Assembly (NCBI GenBank): GCA_002403295.1
Contig: DHHN01000216.1
Location: 5,029-13,238 of the forward strand
DNA: 8,210 nt
Reading direction: 5' to 3'
From: a bacterium UBP1_UBA4771
Lineage (GTDB): Bacteria; Krumholzibacteriota; Krumholzibacteriia; Krumholzibacteriales; Krumholzibacteriaceae
The notes beneath the pieces are model-generated. The model ran no database searches and was not told the origin of the DNA. It was given only the letters and a program-made list of their open reading frames with translations. The number at the start of each line of letters is the position of its first letter. The stretch's first letter is position 1. The position numbers and the translations under genes were made by a program. Of the stretch, positions 6,621-8,210 are shown piece after piece.

Positions 6621-7718
6621 ATGGGATCAACGGTGGCGGTCGTTCGGACGAGCCCTTCCGCGGTTCTCGACGACGTCGCGCGCGCGATGGATCTCGCCGG
6701 CGCGGCCGCGCACCTCGCCGGCGAGCGGGAGCTCCTCCTCAAGCTCAATCTCTCGTGGACGAAGTATTTTCCCGCGTGCTCGAGCCAGCCGTGGCAGCTC
6801 GAGGGGGTGGTCCGGTACCTCCTCGCCCACGGATACGGGGCCGATCGCGTCATTCCCATCGAGAACAAGACCGTCGTCACCGATCCGCGGAAGGGGGCCG
6901 AGAACAATCTCTGGATGCCCGTGCTCGAGCGGTACGGACTCTCGTTCACGCCGCTCACCGAGGTGGAATGGACGGTGCACCGCTTCCGCGAGCCGCTCCT
7001 TCGGCTCCACGAGATATTCCCCGAGGGGATCGAGATCCCGGCGCTCTTCGCGGGGAGGGACATCCTCCATCTCCCGACGGTCAAGACGCACGGTCATTCG
7101 ACGACCACGGGCGCGGTGAAGAACGCCTTCGGCGGCCTTCTCAAGGAGGTCCGCCACTACGCGCACAAGTACATCCACGAGGTTCTCGTCGACCTCCTCA
7201 TCATGCAGCGCGAGCTCCATCCGCGGATATTCGCGGTGATGGACGGAACGGTCTGCGGCGACGGGGCCGGGCCGCGCACGATGGAGCCCGTCGTCGGCAA
7301 CGTGCTCCTCGCGAGCGCGGACTCGGTCGCGATCGACGCCGTGGCGGCGCGGATCATGGGGTTCGATCCGATGTCGATCCCGTACCTCAGGATGGCCACC
7401 GAGCGCGGGCTCGGGGAGGCGCGGATCGACCGCATCGAGCTCGCGGGAGACGGCATCGACGGCTTCGATTTCCATTTCAAGGCGAAGCGCAGCCTCGTCA
7501 TCTGGGGAGATCAGATGCTGCGGCTCGGGCCGCTGCGCTTTCTCGAGAGGATCGCCCTCCATTCGCCGCTCATGGGCTGGGCGCCGCTCGCGTCGAACCT
7601 GTACCACGACGCCCTCTGGTATCCGACCGTCGGCCGTGCGAAGATACGGGCGTTCGGGAAGACCGGGTGGGGAGCGCTCTGGGAGACGTACCGGCGCCGT
7701 CCTCACGCGAAGGGGTAG
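6621..7718 (+). CDS. DUF362 domain protein without a ferredoxin domain
   Basis: The 365-residue product is soluble by appearance, with no signal peptide or membrane helix. It shows the DUF362 (PF04015) pattern: LLKLNLSW (39-46), a conserved LEGVVRYLLAHGYGADRV helix region (60-77), DILHLPTVKTHG (147-158) running into TTTGAVKNAFGGLL (161-174), VMDGTVCGDGAGP (206-218), and ASADSVAIDAVAARIMGFDP (231-250). Many DUF362 proteins carry a 4Fe-4S ferredoxin module. Here only two cysteines are seen (Cys53 and Cys212) and no CxxCxxC cluster, so this is the bare form. The last 80 or so residues (290-365) are less typical and basic at the end. The biochemical role is unknown to me. Its position 19 bases after the phosphoribosyltransferase gene and before ispE suggests co-transcription and perhaps a link to polyprenyl-lipid or cell-surface glycan metabolism, but this rests on context alone. 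Confidence 0.85.
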   Translation: MGSTVAVVRTSPSAVLDDVARAMDLAGAAAHLAGERELLLKLNLSWTKYFPACSSQPWQLEGVVRYLLAHGYGADRVIPIENKTVVTDPRKGAENNLWMPVLERYGLSFTPLTEVEWTVHRFREPLLRLHEIFPEGIEIPALFAGRDILHLPTVKTHGHSTTTGAVKNAFGGLLKEVRHYAHKYIHEVLVDLLIMQRELHPRIFAVMDGTVCGDGAGPRTMEPVVGNVLLASADSVAIDAVAARIMGFDPMSIPYLRMATERGLGEARIDRIELAGDGIDGFDFHFKAKRSLVIWGDQMLRLGPLRFLERIALHSPLMGWAPLASNLYHDALWYPTVGRAKIRAFGKTGWGALWETYRRRPHAKG

Positions 7719-7741
7719 CGGGCGGTCCGGTCAGCCGCCCG
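7719..7741 (+). other. GC-rich inverted repeat in the DUF362-ispE gap
   Basis: GGGCGG (7720-7725) pairs with CCGCCC (7735-7740), and C7719 with G7741, giving a seven-base-pair stem and a nine-base loop directly after the DUF362 stop. No T-run follows, so it is not a standard intrinsic terminator. It could weaken transcription into ispE, stabilise the 3' end of the message, or simply be chance in GC-rich DNA. Confidence 0.25.
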
Positions 7742-7764
7742 GCTCCCGTACGGAACACGCAGTG

Positions 7765-8210
7765 ATGATCAAGGCGCTCGCCGCAGCGAAGATCAACCTC
7801 TACCTCGACGTCATCCGCCGCCGCGGCGACGGCTATCACGACATCGAGACCTTCTACCAGCCCGTCTCGCTCTACGACGAGCTCGTCTTCGAGCGCGCGG
7901 CGTCGGGCGTCGCCCTCGCGGGCGACGATCCCGCGGTGCCATGGAACGAGGAGAATCTCTGCCATCGCGCGGCCCGCCTCGTCATCGAGCGAGGGGGCGT
8001 CCGCGGCGGGGTGCGCATCTCGTGCCGGAAGGGGATTCCTCCCGGCGCCGGGCTCGGCGGCGGGAGCGCGGACGCCGCCGCCACCCTCATCGCGGTCAAC
8101 AGGCTGCTGGATGCGCGGCTCGGCCGCGAGGAGCTTCTCGAGCTCGGCGCGCGGCTCGGGAGCGACGTGCCGTTTTTCGTCCTCGGAAGGCCCGCGATCG
8201 GACGGGGAAG
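7765..8210 (+). CDS. ispE: 4-diphosphocytidyl-2-C-methyl-D-erythritol kinase, N-terminal part (3' end outside window)
   Basis: The frame runs open to the window end with 148 codons, about half of the usual 280-300 residues. IspE is a GHMP-family kinase that phosphorylates the 2-hydroxyl of CDP-methylerythritol with ATP, the fourth enzyme of the MEP route to IPP and DMAPP. AAAKINLYLDV (6-16) includes the conserved Lys9 of the substrate site, followed by RRGDGYHDIETF (19-30). The ATP-binding glycine loop IPPGAGLGGGSADAA is at 91-105, and LGSDVPFF (131-138) carries the catalytic Asp134. ATG 7765 is preceded by an in-frame GTG at 7762, but the ATG gives the typical short N-terminus. There is no strong Shine-Dalgarno; TACGGA at 7749-7754 is the best candidate. 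It lies 46 bases after the DUF362 gene, so read-through is likely. It would supply precursors for the polyprenyl phosphate carriers used by the upstream genes. Confidence 0.95.
   Translation, partial: MIKALAAAKINLYLDVIRRRGDGYHDIETFYQPVSLYDELVFERAASGVALAGDDPAVPWNEENLCHRAARLVIERGGVRGGVRISCRKGIPPGAGLGGGSADAAATLIAVNRLLDARLGREELLELGARLGSDVPFFVLGRPAIGRG

Noticed and set aside
4195..7084. Further antisense open frames of 490 and 540 codons (4195-5667 and 5462-7084)
   Set aside because: They have the same charged, low-complexity composition and lie opposite confidently identified membrane proteins. There is no start signal or family motif.
1..8210. CRISPR array, tRNA or rRNA gene, insertion sequence or phage element
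   Set aside because: I saw no spaced direct repeats, no cloverleaf or CCA-like ends, no transposase or integrase motifs and no terminal inverted repeats. Almost all sequence is used by the seven genes.

Overview
This window is a strongly GC-rich piece of a bacterial chromosome. All seven genes lie on the + strand, tightly packed, with long shadow reading frames on both strands as expected at high GC. The content is a lipid-linked surface polysaccharide (O-antigen or capsule-like) assembly cluster running into an isoprenoid precursor gene. This suits a Gram-negative or other diderm bacterium that uses the MEP pathway. Codons end mostly in C or G across all genes, so I see no recently acquired island. 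I cannot name the phylum from the sequence alone.

Region by region: (1) 1-1898 holds two GT4-type glycosyltransferases, the first cut by the window edge, overlapping by 7 nt. (2) 1899-1979 is a short gap with a good sigma70-like promoter. (3) 1980-4463 is an 827-residue protein that joins a WecA/WbpL-type polyprenyl-phosphate sugar-1-phosphate transferase to a FlaA1/WbpM/CapD-type membrane and nucleotide-binding module. The last catalytic domain is eroded. (4) 4453-5670 overlaps it by 11 nt and encodes an O-antigen ligase/polymerase family membrane protein. (5) 5671-5713 is a gap with a second promoter that shares a 9-of-10 base block with the first. (6) 5714-6601 encodes a UbiA-family phosphoribosyltransferase of the decaprenyl-phosphate type. 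(7) 6621-7718 encodes a DUF362 protein without a ferredoxin domain. (8) 7765-8210 is the start of ispE.

Working model: the WbpL-like half of the fusion starts a glycan on a polyprenyl phosphate carrier. The GT4 enzymes extend it, and the ligase-family protein polymerises it or transfers it outside the membrane. The phosphoribosyltransferase would make a second lipid-linked donor, a pentofuranose precursor. IspE feeds the isoprenoid pathway that builds the lipid carrier. The role of the DUF362 protein is unknown. No flippase, dehydrogenase/epimerase partner or sugar-nucleotide synthase is visible here.

The most unusual item is the fusion gene. It unites two proteins normally encoded by separate genes and keeps the glycosyl-phosphate transferase motifs. 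Its dehydratase domain appears to have lost its cofactor loop and catalytic residues, which suggests a pseudoenzyme that regulates or scaffolds.
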